DNA of 64,000 bases from Bacteroidia bacterium. Lineage in GTDB: Bacteria > Bacteroidota > Bacteroidia > NS11-12g > UBA9320. The translations under genes and the position numbers were made by a program. This document shows positions 1-9,044 of this stretch, piece after piece. The stretch's first letter is position 1, and each line of letters begins with the position of its first letter. The notes below the pieces were generated by a model, which ran no database searches, was not told the DNA's origin, and was given only the letters and a program-made list of their open reading frames with translations. The DNA lies in the NCBI GenBank assembly GCA_020849295.1, contig JADLGN010000005.1:62001-126000 (forward strand). The letters are read 5' to 3'.

Positions 1-1430
1 ATGGGGCAAAATCATACAGTTATTCTGATTTATCAAACGATAAAAAACTAAATTCAAAATCCGTAAAAATAGAAAACAACACAAAATCAATAAAATTCAG
101 AAGCAGAATTACCGGACATGGGCATAATAGCAACGATGGTTCATATCCTCATTGCTGCGAATGGAAAAACAACAAGCACTTTCTGTTTTCGGGAAATAAA
201 AAGATAAAAGAATGGCAAATTTGGCAAACTTTGGATTGTGCCGATAATCCGGTATTTCCACAAGGCGGCACTTGGCCCTATGCCCGTGAAGGCTGGTGCC
301 CGGGTGATAGGGTAAAAGATACAGAATTTGATATTACAAATTATAAAAACAATGACAGTATAAATTTAGATTACAGAATTACTCCAGTACCTTCTGAAAA
401 TATAGGAATGGGCAACGGAAATTATGTAATGGCTATGCACCTGATTCAATATGGTAAAACAAATTTTACAAATGATGCCGAAGTTTATGATATATTATCT
501 CCCAATTCTGCTCAGATTTTTTCAAAATTCAGCCCTTCATGTGAAGAACCCAAAATTGTTATAAGAAATAATTCATCAGATACCATGACAAGTCTTGATA
601 TTGAATATAACATTTCAGGAGGATATACTATGAAATACAAATGGAAAGGAAAACTCGGATTTTTGCAAACCGATAACGTACAACTACCCATTTTCGATGC
701 CGGTTTTTATAGAGGTGATGGTAAAAATACGTTTTCAGTAAAAATTATCAACCGAAACGGAGTAAAAGACAATTATGAAGAAAATAATATTTTGACATCA
801 AAGTTTAAAATGCCGGATATATATAAAGATAAAATTTATATAGAGTTTAAAACCAATAACAACCCAAATGAAAACAAATATATTTTAAAAGACTCACGCG
901 ACAGCATTATTTTAATAAAAGAAAATCTCACTGCAAACAAAGTATATCGCGATACTTTGAAAAATATAAAATCCGGCTGCTATACTTTCGAGCTTACAGA
1001 TGAAGGAACAGACGGACTTAGTTTTTGGGCAAATGCATCGCAGGGAGCAGGATATTTAAGGTTTAGAAAGGCTACAGGAACCACTGTTTTAAAGAATTTC
1101 GGTTCAGATTTTGGGTATAGAATTTATTATTCATTCATTATTGACAGTTTGCAAAAAGGTATAGAACCTTTCTATCCTGAACCTGAAAATGGAATATTAA
1201 TATATCCAAACCCCAGCAATGGCAACTTTACTTTAACTACTTCCGGAATTTCAGGATATTACACACTTCAAATTTATAATACAATAGGTGAAAAAATTTA
1301 CGAAAGCGAGATAAATACTGACGTAGAAACAGATAAAACAATTAACAGTGGTGAAATGTCTTCGGGATTACATATTCTAAAATTATACAACGGAAATAAC
1401 CGTTTTGTAAAAAAAATAATAATTGAATAA
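1..1430 (+). CDS. PNGase F-like protein with T9SS type A sorting domain (5' end outside window)
   Basis: The reading frame is open from base 3 to the stop at 1428-1430, giving 475 visible residues, so the gene begins upstream of the window. The TTG at 231 is not a start, because coding sequence continues above it. That upstream part contains a GHGH motif (bases 114-125), a CCEW motif (153-164) and, further on, NPVFPQGGTWPYAREGWCPG. This arrangement resembles the peptide-N-glycosidase F family, which removes N-glycans from asparagine. About 80 C-terminal residues starting at IYPNPSNGNF and ending in KKIIIE form a T9SS type A sorting domain, so the protein is probably exported across the outer membrane or anchored to the surface. 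The middle part is beta-rich and has no clear assignment. The family call rests on motifs only; whether the enzyme is active cannot be judged without its N-terminal half. Confidence 0.75.
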   Translation, partial: GAKSYSYSDLSNDKKLNSKSVKIENNTKSIKFRSRITGHGHNSNDGSYPHCCEWKNNKHFLFSGNKKIKEWQIWQTLDCADNPVFPQGGTWPYAREGWCPGDRVKDTEFDITNYKNNDSINLDYRITPVPSENIGMGNGNYVMAMHLIQYGKTNFTNDAEVYDILSPNSAQIFSKFSPSCEEPKIVIRNNSSDTMTSLDIEYNISGGYTMKYKWKGKLGFLQTDNVQLPIFDAGFYRGDGKNTFSVKIINRNGVKDNYEENNILTSKFKMPDIYKDKIYIEFKTNNNPNENKYILKDSRDSIILIKENLTANKVYRDTLKNIKSGCYTFELTDEGTDGLSFWANASQGAGYLRFRKATGTTVLKNFGSDFGYRIYYSFIIDSLQKGIEPFYPEPENGILIYPNPSNGNFTLTTSGISGYYTLQIYNTIGEKIYESEINTDVETDKTINSGEMSSGLHILKLYNGNNRFVKKIIIE

Positions 1431-1492
1431 CTAATATATTAATTTGATTTATTGACTATAATTGCAAAAGAATTAATGCTTCATCAAGTTTA

Positions 1493-3037
1493 ATGCTATT
1501 TATAAATAATTTAATAGATAAAACAAAAAACTTTCAATTCAGCAGAAGAATAAACGCAAGAAATGGACATGAATTTCAAACAAAAACATTAAAAAAATTA
1601 CTCAAAAAAGCACAGTTTACTGAATTTGGTAAATTTTATGGGTTTGATGCGATATTAAAATCTGATAATATTTGTAAAACATTTAAAGAAAAAATACCCA
1701 GTGGCGATTATATGAAAATATTGTCCTGGTGGGAAAGAAGCCGCAATGGAGAACCAAATATTACATGGCCCGGCAAAGTTGATTTTTTTGCAGTAAGCAG
1801 CGGTACTACAGATAATAGCAGCAAATACATACCAATAACCGATCAAATGCTTAAAGCCATACAACGTGGAAGTATAAAGCAGATGATGTTTATTGCTAAA
1901 ACAGATATTCCTAAAGATCATATTGTAAAAAACTGGCTAATGATGGGCGGAAGTACAGACCTTGATTTTAATGGAATATATCACTCAGGAGACCTAAGCG
2001 GTATTACTACAGTAAAAGTGCCATTTATGCTTAGGCGGATATACAAACCCGACCCCATAATAAAACGAGAAAAATATTGGCCTAATAAGATTGCAAAAAT
2101 TACGCGTGAAGCTGTAAAATGGGACGTTGGAGGAATTGCTGGAGTTCCTGCATGGATTCAGTTATTATTTGAAAATATTCTTAAACATTACAAAATATCA
2201 AATATTCACGAACTATGGCCAAACCTTGAAGTTTATGTTCATGGCGGTGTATCAATAAAGCCCTACAAAAAAAGTATAGAAAAACTTATCGGTCGTCCTA
2301 TAAAATATTTTGAAACTTACCTGGCTTCAGAAGGTTTTATTGCTTTTCAAACTCATGAAGATTCAAGCGGAATGAGGCTTTTGTTTAAAAACGGAATTTA
2401 TTTTGAGTTTGTACCATTTAATTCTGAAAATTTTGATGAAAATGGAAATATAGTTGAAAATCATGAATGTTTAACATTATTAGAAGTAGAGCAAAATACC
2501 GATTATGCATTGCTTATTAGTACTTGTGCCGGTGCATGGCGATATTTAATAGGTGATGTAATTAGATTTACTTCATTAAAAAATTGCGAAATTGAAATTG
2601 TAGGCAGAACCAAACATTTTATAAGCCTGTGTGGCGAACACCTTAGTGTAGAAAACATGAACGATGCACTTGAAAAAACAAGCTCGGAACTTGGAGTAAA
2701 CCTTATTGAATATACAGTTAGCGGTATTCCGCACAAAGATGGTTTCTTTGCTCATCAATGGTATATAGGATACGATGGAGGTTCATTAAGTGCAGATTTG
2801 GTTAAAACTACTTTAGACAATAATATAAAAATACTTAATGATGATTATCGTGTAGAACGTACATCAGCATTAAGAGATATTTTTGTTGAACTTGTGCCAA
2901 ATCATTTGTTTGTAGAGTGGATTAAGCAATATGCCAAACTTGGGGCTCAATCAAAGTTTCCTAGAGTGCTAAACGAACAAAAACTTGAAAGTTGGAAAAA
3001 TTTTGTAAAGGCACATAAATCAGAAACCTCAATTTAA
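1493..3037 (+). CDS. GH3 auxin-responsive promoter family protein
   Basis: A 514-residue protein of the GH3 family, the acyl-adenylating superfamily whose plant members conjugate amino acids to acyl acids such as auxin and jasmonate. The nucleotide-binding motif SSGTTDNSSKYIP lies near residue 100, YLASEGF near 275 and YLIGDVIRF near 350, matching the three conserved GH3 motifs. Length fits bacterial members. The ATG start has no Shine-Dalgarno sequence, as usual here. It follows the T9SS gene by 62 bases and may be its own transcription unit. GH3 homologues are common in Bacteroidota but their substrate there is not established, so a specific reaction should not be assigned. The family call is firm and the function is open. 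Confidence 0.88.
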   Translation: MLFINNLIDKTKNFQFSRRINARNGHEFQTKTLKKLLKKAQFTEFGKFYGFDAILKSDNICKTFKEKIPSGDYMKILSWWERSRNGEPNITWPGKVDFFAVSSGTTDNSSKYIPITDQMLKAIQRGSIKQMMFIAKTDIPKDHIVKNWLMMGGSTDLDFNGIYHSGDLSGITTVKVPFMLRRIYKPDPIIKREKYWPNKIAKITREAVKWDVGGIAGVPAWIQLLFENILKHYKISNIHELWPNLEVYVHGGVSIKPYKKSIEKLIGRPIKYFETYLASEGFIAFQTHEDSSGMRLLFKNGIYFEFVPFNSENFDENGNIVENHECLTLLEVEQNTDYALLISTCAGAWRYLIGDVIRFTSLKNCEIEIVGRTKHFISLCGEHLSVENMNDALEKTSSELGVNLIEYTVSGIPHKDGFFAHQWYIGYDGGSLSADLVKTTLDNNIKILNDDYRVERTSALRDIFVELVPNHLFVEWIKQYAKLGAQSKFPRVLNEQKLESWKNFVKAHKSETSI

Positions 3038-3127
3038 AAAAAACAACTCACCTACAATTTTCGTTTATTTACCTACTTATGGGTTCTATTAGCCTAATAA
3101 CTCTTGTATGAACTAATAACTCAAAAT

Positions 3128-3135
3128 TATTTTTG
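3128..3135 (+). promoter_or_regulatory. Bacteroidota -7 promoter element
   Basis: TATTTTTG fits TAnnTTTG and lies 19 bases before the ATG at 3155. A TTG at 3104-3106, 21 bases upstream, could be the -33 element. It would drive the LiaF-like, DUF4288 and two-component genes. Confidence 0.55.
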
Positions 3136-3154
3136 CACCAAAAAATAAAAAAAT

Positions 3155-3940
3155 ATGAAAATTGAAAGTGAAGATTACAAAACAAATGAAAGCGAAAATT
3201 CTAATTTAAGAAAATCAAATGGAGGAAACATAATATTAGGATTAATTATAATTATTGCAGGAGCTATATTCTTATTAAAAAATACAGGAGTGCAATTCCC
3301 TCAATGGTTATTTACATGGCCAACCTTATTAATAACAATAGGACTTGTTTCCGGAGCACGTCATTCATTCAAAAGCGGAGGCTGGTGGATATTATGTTTA
3401 GTTGGTTTGGTATTTTTGTTCAAAGACTCTATAAACGGATTAGCAATAAGTAATATAGTATGGCCAATAATTCTAATATTTTTCGGATTAATTATTATGC
3501 TAAAACCACGCAAAACATGTAATATTAAAAACAATAGATATCGCGGTTTTAAGAACTGCGGGTGCAACTCAGCTTATAACTATGACATAAATGATACAAA
3601 TGAAGATATTGTTGAATCAACAACTATTTTTGGAGGTGTAAAAAAAAATGTAATTTCAAAAAACTTTAAAGGTGGAGAAATTGTATGTGTTTTTGGTGGT
3701 ACAGAAATCAATCTGATTAATGCCGATATTGATGAAAAAGCTATTTTAGATATCACACAAATATTTGGAGGAACTCAACTTATTATTCCTTCAAACTGGA
3801 ATGTAAAATCAGAAATGACGGCTATACTCGGAGGAATAGAAGATAAAAGAAATATTAATATTTCTTCAATAGAATCAGGGAAGAAAACTCTTATAATAAG
3901 AGGAACAAGCATTTTTGCAGGTATTGACATAAAAAATTAA
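3155..3940 (+). CDS. LiaF-like membrane protein (DUF5668 plus LiaF C-terminal domain)
   Basis: A 261-residue protein with four predicted membrane segments in residues 25-120 (a DUF5668/LiaI-like region), then a soluble part from about 150 with a repeated beta motif (TTIFGGVKKNV, CVFGGTEINL, QIFGGTQLII, AILGGIEDKR) typical of the LiaF C-terminal domain. LiaF in Firmicutes negatively regulates the LiaSR cell-envelope stress system. Here the gene is followed by a DUF4288 protein and a LytS-type kinase/LytTR regulator, all on one strand with short gaps. This suggests it modulates or reports to that two-component system. That regulatory role is inference from context; the domain assignment comes from the repeats. 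Confidence 0.8.
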   Translation: MKIESEDYKTNESENSNLRKSNGGNIILGLIIIIAGAIFLLKNTGVQFPQWLFTWPTLLITIGLVSGARHSFKSGGWWILCLVGLVFLFKDSINGLAISNIVWPIILIFFGLIIMLKPRKTCNIKNNRYRGFKNCGCNSAYNYDINDTNEDIVESTTIFGGVKKNVISKNFKGGEIVCVFGGTEINLINADIDEKAILDITQIFGGTQLIIPSNWNVKSEMTAILGGIEDKRNINISSIESGKKTLIIRGTSIFAGIDIKN

Positions 3941-3949
3941 TAAAATATT

Positions 3950-4288
3950 ATGAATTGGTATGTTGTAAAAATTGTATTTGAAGTTATAAATAAAAGTAAC
4001 ACTGTTCAATTTGACGAACAAATAAGATTAATAAATGCTGGTTCGTACAATGAGGCACACAATAAAACCATAGAAACAGCCCTAAATGAGGAGTCAGAAT
4101 TTTTAGACTACAGTAATTGTAAAGTATTTTGGAAATTCAGAGCAATTTCATACATAACCAAAATAGACGAATTGCAAAGTGGAATTGAGCTTTGTTCGCA
4201 AATTGTAGAAAAAACCCCGGAAGAAAATTATCATTATATTCTTGAATTAAAACATAAAGAAATTATCAGAAAAATATCGAGTAATTAA
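3950..4288 (+). CDS. DUF4288 family protein
   Basis: A 112-residue soluble protein beginning MNWYVVKIVFEV, the characteristic start of the DUF4288 family, a small alpha/beta domain of unknown function. No signal peptide or membrane segment is seen. It begins 9 bases after the LiaF-like gene and ends 8 bases before the histidine kinase gene, so it is very likely co-transcribed with both. It may be a cytoplasmic accessory of that signalling unit, but nothing in the sequence gives a biochemical role. Confidence 0.65.
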   Translation: MNWYVVKIVFEVINKSNTVQFDEQIRLINAGSYNEAHNKTIETALNEESEFLDYSNCKVFWKFRAISYITKIDELQSGIELCSQIVEKTPEENYHYILELKHKEIIRKISSN

Positions 4289-4296
4289 AAAATAAA

Positions 4297-5337
4297 ATGT
4301 TATTTTTTTCATCATGGAACATTAAAACAAAGATTGCAGTAGTATTACTTTTTTGTTTATTAAATTTTTTACATACACTGATTGTTAATCAGCTTGGCAA
4401 TTCATTTCAGGCTTCATTTTTTGACAGTATAATAAGCAATTCTCTATTATTTTTATTTTGTAGTGCAAGTGCTAATATAATTTTCCATTATCAGCCATCG
4501 GCAAAAACTGCTTGGAAATTACTTTTATGGTGTATTATATTAGCTGTTATAATAATTGTTTTACAAAAAATAGCAATTAGCCGAATTATAAAACTTGATA
4601 GTACATTTATTCTTAATTTTGATAAAACAATACCCGTAAGATTAGTCTTTGCGTTTTTACTTATTGGTATTACAATGCTTGCAGTATGGATATGGAAATA
4701 TGCTTTGTATCAAAGCGAAAATTTGTCGAGAAATACAAAAGCCGAGCTTTTAGAAAAAGAAGCTGAACTTTCAAAACTTACTCAACAATTGCAACCACAT
4801 TTTTTATTTAATAGTCTAAATTCTATTAATTCGCTTATAAGCTCAAAACCAGAAGATGCAAGAAAAATGATACAAAAATTGAGTGATTTTTTCAGAGGGA
4901 CATTGCGAAAAAACGAAAATACATTTATAAAACTTGAAGAAGAAATAAAGCACATAAACTTATATCTAGATATAGAAAAAACAAGGTTTGGACACAGATT
5001 AAAAACAAATTTTATAATCAATCAAAAAACCGAAAATTGCATAGTCCCACATTTAATATTGCAACCATTGATTGAAAATTCAATTAAATACGGTCTTTAC
5101 GAAACAACTAATGATGTTGAAATAGTATTAAAAACAGCCTTTACAAATAATATGCTCATAATTGAAATTACCAACCCCATAGATATTGAATCGTCAAGAA
5201 ATCTTAATGGCTCGGGGTTTGGATTATCGTCAGTTTCAAGAAGATTATATCTGTTATATTCGCGAATGGACTTATTAATTACATCAATCAATGAAAATAT
5301 TTTTTCAGTTCAAATTAAGATACCTCAACAAGCATGA
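4297..5337 (+). CDS. LytS/YehU-type sensor histidine kinase
   Basis: A 346-residue membrane kinase. Four hydrophobic segments occupy residues 1-145, followed by a short coiled region and the His_kinase domain with QPHFLFNSLNSINSL (phospho-acceptor His168). The ATPase part shows an N-box ILQPLIENSIKYGL and a glycine box GSGFGLSSVSRRL. There is no periplasmic sensor domain, so it probably senses through the membrane or via the LiaF-like protein encoded just upstream. Its stop overlaps the start of the LytTR regulator by four bases (ATGA), which indicates translational coupling. A second pair of the same type is at 45618-47384. Confidence 0.9.
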   Translation: MLFFSSWNIKTKIAVVLLFCLLNFLHTLIVNQLGNSFQASFFDSIISNSLLFLFCSASANIIFHYQPSAKTAWKLLLWCIILAVIIIVLQKIAISRIIKLDSTFILNFDKTIPVRLVFAFLLIGITMLAVWIWKYALYQSENLSRNTKAELLEKEAELSKLTQQLQPHFLFNSLNSINSLISSKPEDARKMIQKLSDFFRGTLRKNENTFIKLEEEIKHINLYLDIEKTRFGHRLKTNFIINQKTENCIVPHLILQPLIENSIKYGLYETTNDVEIVLKTAFTNNMLIIEITNPIDIESSRNLNGSGFGLSSVSRRLYLLYSRMDLLITSINENIFSVQIKIPQQA

Positions 5338-6086
5338 TTAAAGCATTAATTATTGATGATGAACCATTAGCCCGACAAATTATTAAAGAGTTTTTAGTAA
5401 GCTATAATGAAATTGAAATTTTAGCAGAATGTGGAGATGGTTTTGAAGGTATAAAAGCCATAAATAGTTTCAAACCCGAATTAATTTTTCTTGATATTAA
5501 AATGCCCAAAATTTCAGGTTTGGAAATGCTTGAACTTGTAGATAAAAAACCTTCGGTGATATTTACAACTGCCTTTGATGAATTTGCATTGAAAGCTTTT
5601 GAAACCAATGCCATTGATTATCTTCTAAAACCTTTTGACAAAGAACGATTTAACAAAGCACTTGATAAATTTATGATAAATTTTAAAAGCAATTTTAATG
5701 AAAATAATACAAAAAAAATTAATGAAATTTTAGGAGAAATAAATATAAGTAATGAAGAAACTTTAAGGGTTGTTGTAAAAACAAAACAAGGAATAAAAAT
5801 TCTATATTATAATGAAATATATTTTTTTGAAGCCTTTGATGATTATGTAAAAATTAACACAAAAGATGAATGTTTTTTGAAGAAAAATACTTTGTCGTTT
5901 TATGAAAATAATTTAAAAAAAGGCGAGTTTATAAGAGTTCACAGATCATTTATAATAAATCTAAACCAACTTACACGAATAGAAAACCCTACAAAAGATG
6001 TACATACTGCCCTATTAAAAAATGGGAAAAAAATTCCTCTAAGTCGTCAGGGTTATTCAAAATTAATTACCTTGCTAAAGGTATAA
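5334..6086 (+). CDS. LytTR-family response regulator
   Basis: A 250-residue regulator with an N-terminal receiver domain (acidic pocket DDE at 8-10, phospho-acceptor Asp54 in IFLDIKMP, conserved KPF near residue 100) and a C-terminal LytTR DNA-binding domain from about 145, with the family motif FIRVHRSFIINLNQL. It is the cognate partner of the overlapping histidine kinase. LytTR regulators bind direct repeats upstream of target promoters; no obvious site was recognised here. Targets are unknown, although the LiaF-like gene in the same operon makes envelope homeostasis plausible. Confidence 0.92.
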   Translation: MIKALIIDDEPLARQIIKEFLVSYNEIEILAECGDGFEGIKAINSFKPELIFLDIKMPKISGLEMLELVDKKPSVIFTTAFDEFALKAFETNAIDYLLKPFDKERFNKALDKFMINFKSNFNENNTKKINEILGEINISNEETLRVVVKTKQGIKILYYNEIYFFEAFDDYVKINTKDECFLKKNTLSFYENNLKKGEFIRVHRSFIINLNQLTRIENPTKDVHTALLKNGKKIPLSRQGYSKLITLLKV

Positions 6087-6141
6087 TTTATTTGTAGAAA
6101 AACATTATTACAATCATATTGTCTTTATATTAAAATAAATG

Positions 6142-6149
6142 TAGGTTTG
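6142..6149 (+). promoter_or_regulatory. Promoter of the transhydrogenase operon
   Basis: TAGGTTTG fits the -7 element TAnnTTTG. TTG at 6119-6121 lies 20 bases upstream, the expected -33 spacing. The start codon at 6179 is 29 bases downstream. This is one of the best two-box promoters in the window. Confidence 0.6.
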
Positions 6150-6178
6150 CACCTCGTTTAAATAAAACCAAACACAAA

Positions 6179-7345
6179 GTGAAAATTGGTGTAATAAAAG
6201 AAACAAAAACAAATGAAAAAAGGGTAGCAATGTCGCCCTCTGTAGCTAAAAATTTAAAATCAAGAGGCTACGAAATTTGCATAGAAAGCGGTGCAGGAAT
6301 ATTAAGTTCATATAGCGACCAAGCATATACAGATTCAGGTGCTGAAATATTATCAAATACTGATGTTTTAAATAATTCAGATATTATTATAGGTATAAAT
6401 CCACCATCTGATGAATTGATAAACCAAATAGGTGAAAACAAAATTTGGATATCTCTTTTATATCACAAATCAAACAATGATTTGATAAAAAAACTTGCAG
6501 ACAAGGGTTTGACAATTTTTAGTATGGATGCTATACCGCGAATATCAAGAGCACAAAATATGGACGTTCTAAGCTCGCAGGCAAATCTTGGCGGATATAA
6601 AGCTGTAATTTCAGGTGCAAATGAATTAGGAAAAATATTTCCATTGATGATGACTGCAGCAGGTACAATTACCCCATCAAAAGTGCTTATTTTTGGTGTA
6701 GGTGTTGCAGGCTTGCAGGCTATTGCAACAGCAAAAAGACTTGGTGCAGTAGTAGAGGCAACCGACGTAAGACCAGAAACAAAAGAACAGGCTGAAAGTC
6801 TCGGAGCTAAATTTATACAAGTAGAAGAAAATAAACCTACACAAAATAATCAGTTAAAAGATACAATTATTACTCCCGAAGCTTTAAATAAATTTGAAGA
6901 GAGCAAAAGTCACGGTGGATATGCAAAAGAAGTTTCTGATGACTATAAACAAAGACAAAAAGAAGCAGTAAACAAAAGTTTAGCACAAGCTGATTTAGTA
7001 ATTACTACAGCACTTGTACCTGGCAAAAAAGCACCTATATTAATAACAGAAGAACAAGTAAAACAAATGAAAATGGGATCTGTAATTGTTGATATGGCTG
7101 CTGAACAAGGTGGTAATTGCGAACTTACACAAATGGATAAAACAATAGAGCAATATGGTGTGAAAATAGTTGGAAAAATAAATTTGCCAGGGGAATTAGC
7201 TCAGGTAGCAAGCGAACTATATGCAAAAAATATATCTGCTTTCATAGAGCATTTGACAAACAAAGATGGATTTAAATGGGAAATGGATGAAGAAATAACA
7301 AAAGCTACATTAATTGTAAAAAACGGAAAAATTTTAGTTGATTAA
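6179..7345 (+). CDS. pntAA: NAD(P)+ transhydrogenase subunit alpha, part 1 (dI)
   Basis: A 388-residue protein forming the NAD(H)-binding domain I of the proton-translocating transhydrogenase, which couples hydride transfer from NADH to NADP+ to proton entry. It begins GTG-AAA (MKIGVIKETKTNEKRVAMSP) and shows the alanine dehydrogenase/PNT fold with RISRAQNMDVLSSQANLGGYKAV near 120 and the nucleotide-binding VLIFGVGVAGLQAIATAKRLGA near 175. The subunit is split, as in Rhodospirillum: the membrane portion of alpha is the next gene, 6 bases on. The three pnt genes form one operon. The GTG start is supported by the family N-terminus. Confidence 0.95.
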   Translation: MKIGVIKETKTNEKRVAMSPSVAKNLKSRGYEICIESGAGILSSYSDQAYTDSGAEILSNTDVLNNSDIIIGINPPSDELINQIGENKIWISLLYHKSNNDLIKKLADKGLTIFSMDAIPRISRAQNMDVLSSQANLGGYKAVISGANELGKIFPLMMTAAGTITPSKVLIFGVGVAGLQAIATAKRLGAVVEATDVRPETKEQAESLGAKFIQVEENKPTQNNQLKDTIITPEALNKFEESKSHGGYAKEVSDDYKQRQKEAVNKSLAQADLVITTALVPGKKAPILITEEQVKQMKMGSVIVDMAAEQGGNCELTQMDKTIEQYGVKIVGKINLPGELAQVASELYAKNISAFIEHLTNKDGFKWEMDEEITKATLIVKNGKILVD

Positions 7346-7351
7346 AAAAAT

Positions 7352-7645
7352 ATGTTAGAATTTATTAATTCAAATATCGAAATTATATACTTGCTGTTAC
7401 TTATGATATTTGTAGGTATAGAACTTATAGAAAAAGTACCATCAGTATTACATACACCTTTAATGAGTGGTGCAAACGCAATTCATGGAGTTGTAATAAT
7501 TGGAGCCATAATAATAATGGGGCAAGCTGAAAATACCCTTGCAACTATTTTGGGTTTTATTGCTGTTGTACTAGGAACACTTAATGTAGTTGGCGGATTT
7601 GTAGTTACAGACAGAATGCTTGAAATGTTTAAAAAGAAAAAATGA
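7352..7645 (+). CDS. pntAB: NAD(P)+ transhydrogenase subunit alpha, part 2 (membrane)
   Basis: A 97-residue membrane protein with three hydrophobic helices and the family motif HTPLMSGANAIHGVVIIGA near residues 32-50. It is the alpha-derived membrane part of the transhydrogenase proton channel and assembles with PntAA and PntB in the inner membrane. It ends in KKKK and its stop overlaps the start of pntB by four bases (ATGA), so translation is coupled. Split alpha subunits of this size are standard outside Enterobacteria. Confidence 0.95.
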   Translation: MLEFINSNIEIIYLLLLMIFVGIELIEKVPSVLHTPLMSGANAIHGVVIIGAIIIMGQAENTLATILGFIAVVLGTLNVVGGFVVTDRMLEMFKKKK

Positions 7646-9042
7646 ATAATCATATTTTACAAATAATATATCTCATAGGCTCACTGTCATTTATTGTAGG
7701 GCTAAAAATGCTTAGCAAGCCAAACACTGCAAGGAAAGGAAACCTTGTAGCTGCATTTGGAATGGCTATAGCAATAATAGGTACAATATTTCTGTATGAA
7801 GGTATAAAATCATCAAATTATATATGGATTTTTGGTGGTCTTATAATTGGTTCAATACTTGGAACAGTTTCAGCAAAAAAAGTTAAAATGACTCAAATGC
7901 CAGAAATGGTAAGTCTTTTCAATGGTATGGGAGGAGCTTGTGCCATGTTGATTTCTGCTGTTGAGTTCAATCATTTAAAACATAAATATTTGAATGAAGC
8001 ATTACCACAAGGTCAAATGATAATAATAATGCTTGGATTAATAATCGGGAGTATTTCATTTGTCGGTAGTATTGTAGCTTGGGGCAAATTAAGTGGTAGA
8101 TTAGGAGATAAAACTTTAGGAATACAACAAGTTATTAATATAGGATTACTTACATTAATACTAGGATTGGCAGCATATATGATATTTTGGAGCCCATCAG
8201 AAAATGATTTATATTTTTATTCTATTTGGGCTATTTCTGCACTGTATGGAGTACTGTTTGTTATGCCTATTGGTGGCGCCGATATGCCTGTAGTTATATC
8301 ATTATTAAACTCATTTACAGGTGTAGCTGCCGCAATGGGAGGTTTTTTGTACGACAACAAAGTAATGCTTGTTGGTGGAATTCTTGTTGGTAGCGCAGGC
8401 ACTATTCTTACTGTTGTAATGTGCAAAGCAATGAACAGAAGTCTTACCAATGTATTAATAGGTAATTTTGGAGGAAATAATAATGCAAATACAACTACTG
8501 CAGCCGGTGGAACAATTCGCGAAATAAATACAGGCGATACAGCAATATTGCTAAAATACGCTTCAAAGGTAATAATAGTTCCGGGTTATGGTTTGGCAGT
8601 TGCACAGGCTCAACATGTTTGTCACGAACTTGAAGAATTGCTCGAAAATGAAGGAATAAACGTAAAATATGCAATTCATCCTGTTGCTGGAAGAATGCCT
8701 GGTCACATGAATGTATTACTCGCAGAGAGTAATGTAAGTTACGATAAACTTATTGAAATGGAAAATATTAACCCTGAGTTTGCAACTACCGATGTTGTAT
8801 TGGTTGTTGGAGCTAATGATGTTGTAAATCCTGCTGCCAAAACAGATCCTTCAAGTCCAATATATGGAATGCCTATTTTAGATGTAGAAAATGCAAAAAG
8901 TATAATAGTGATGAAACGTAGTATGAAAGCAGGTTATGCAGGTATTGAAAATGAATTATTTTATCAACCTAAAACATCTATGCTATTTGGCGATGCAAAA
9001 AATACACTTACCAAACTTATTGCAGAAGTAAAAACTTTATAG
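7642..9042 (+). CDS. pntB: NAD(P)+ transhydrogenase subunit beta
   Basis: A 466-residue subunit with eight to nine membrane helices in the first 260 residues, completing the proton channel, and a C-terminal NADP(H)-binding domain III starting near 290. The latter shows VIIVPGYGLAVAQAQH, YAIHPVAGRMPGHMNVLLAE and VVLVVGANDVVNPAA, all typical PntB motifs. The expected product is NADPH at the expense of proton motive force. It ends two bases before the stop of the convergent pnuC gene, with no terminator hairpin between them, so the two transcripts probably overlap at their 3' ends. Confidence 0.96.
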   Translation: MNNHILQIIYLIGSLSFIVGLKMLSKPNTARKGNLVAAFGMAIAIIGTIFLYEGIKSSNYIWIFGGLIIGSILGTVSAKKVKMTQMPEMVSLFNGMGGACAMLISAVEFNHLKHKYLNEALPQGQMIIIMLGLIIGSISFVGSIVAWGKLSGRLGDKTLGIQQVINIGLLTLILGLAAYMIFWSPSENDLYFYSIWAISALYGVLFVMPIGGADMPVVISLLNSFTGVAAAMGGFLYDNKVMLVGGILVGSAGTILTVVMCKAMNRSLTNVLIGNFGGNNNANTTTAAGGTIREINTGDTAILLKYASKVIIVPGYGLAVAQAQHVCHELEELLENEGINVKYAIHPVAGRMPGHMNVLLAESNVSYDKLIEMENINPEFATTDVVLVVGANDVVNPAAKTDPSSPIYGMPILDVENAKSIIVMKRSMKAGYAGIENELFYQPKTSMLFGDAKNTLTKLIAEVKTL

Positions 9043-9044
9043 TT

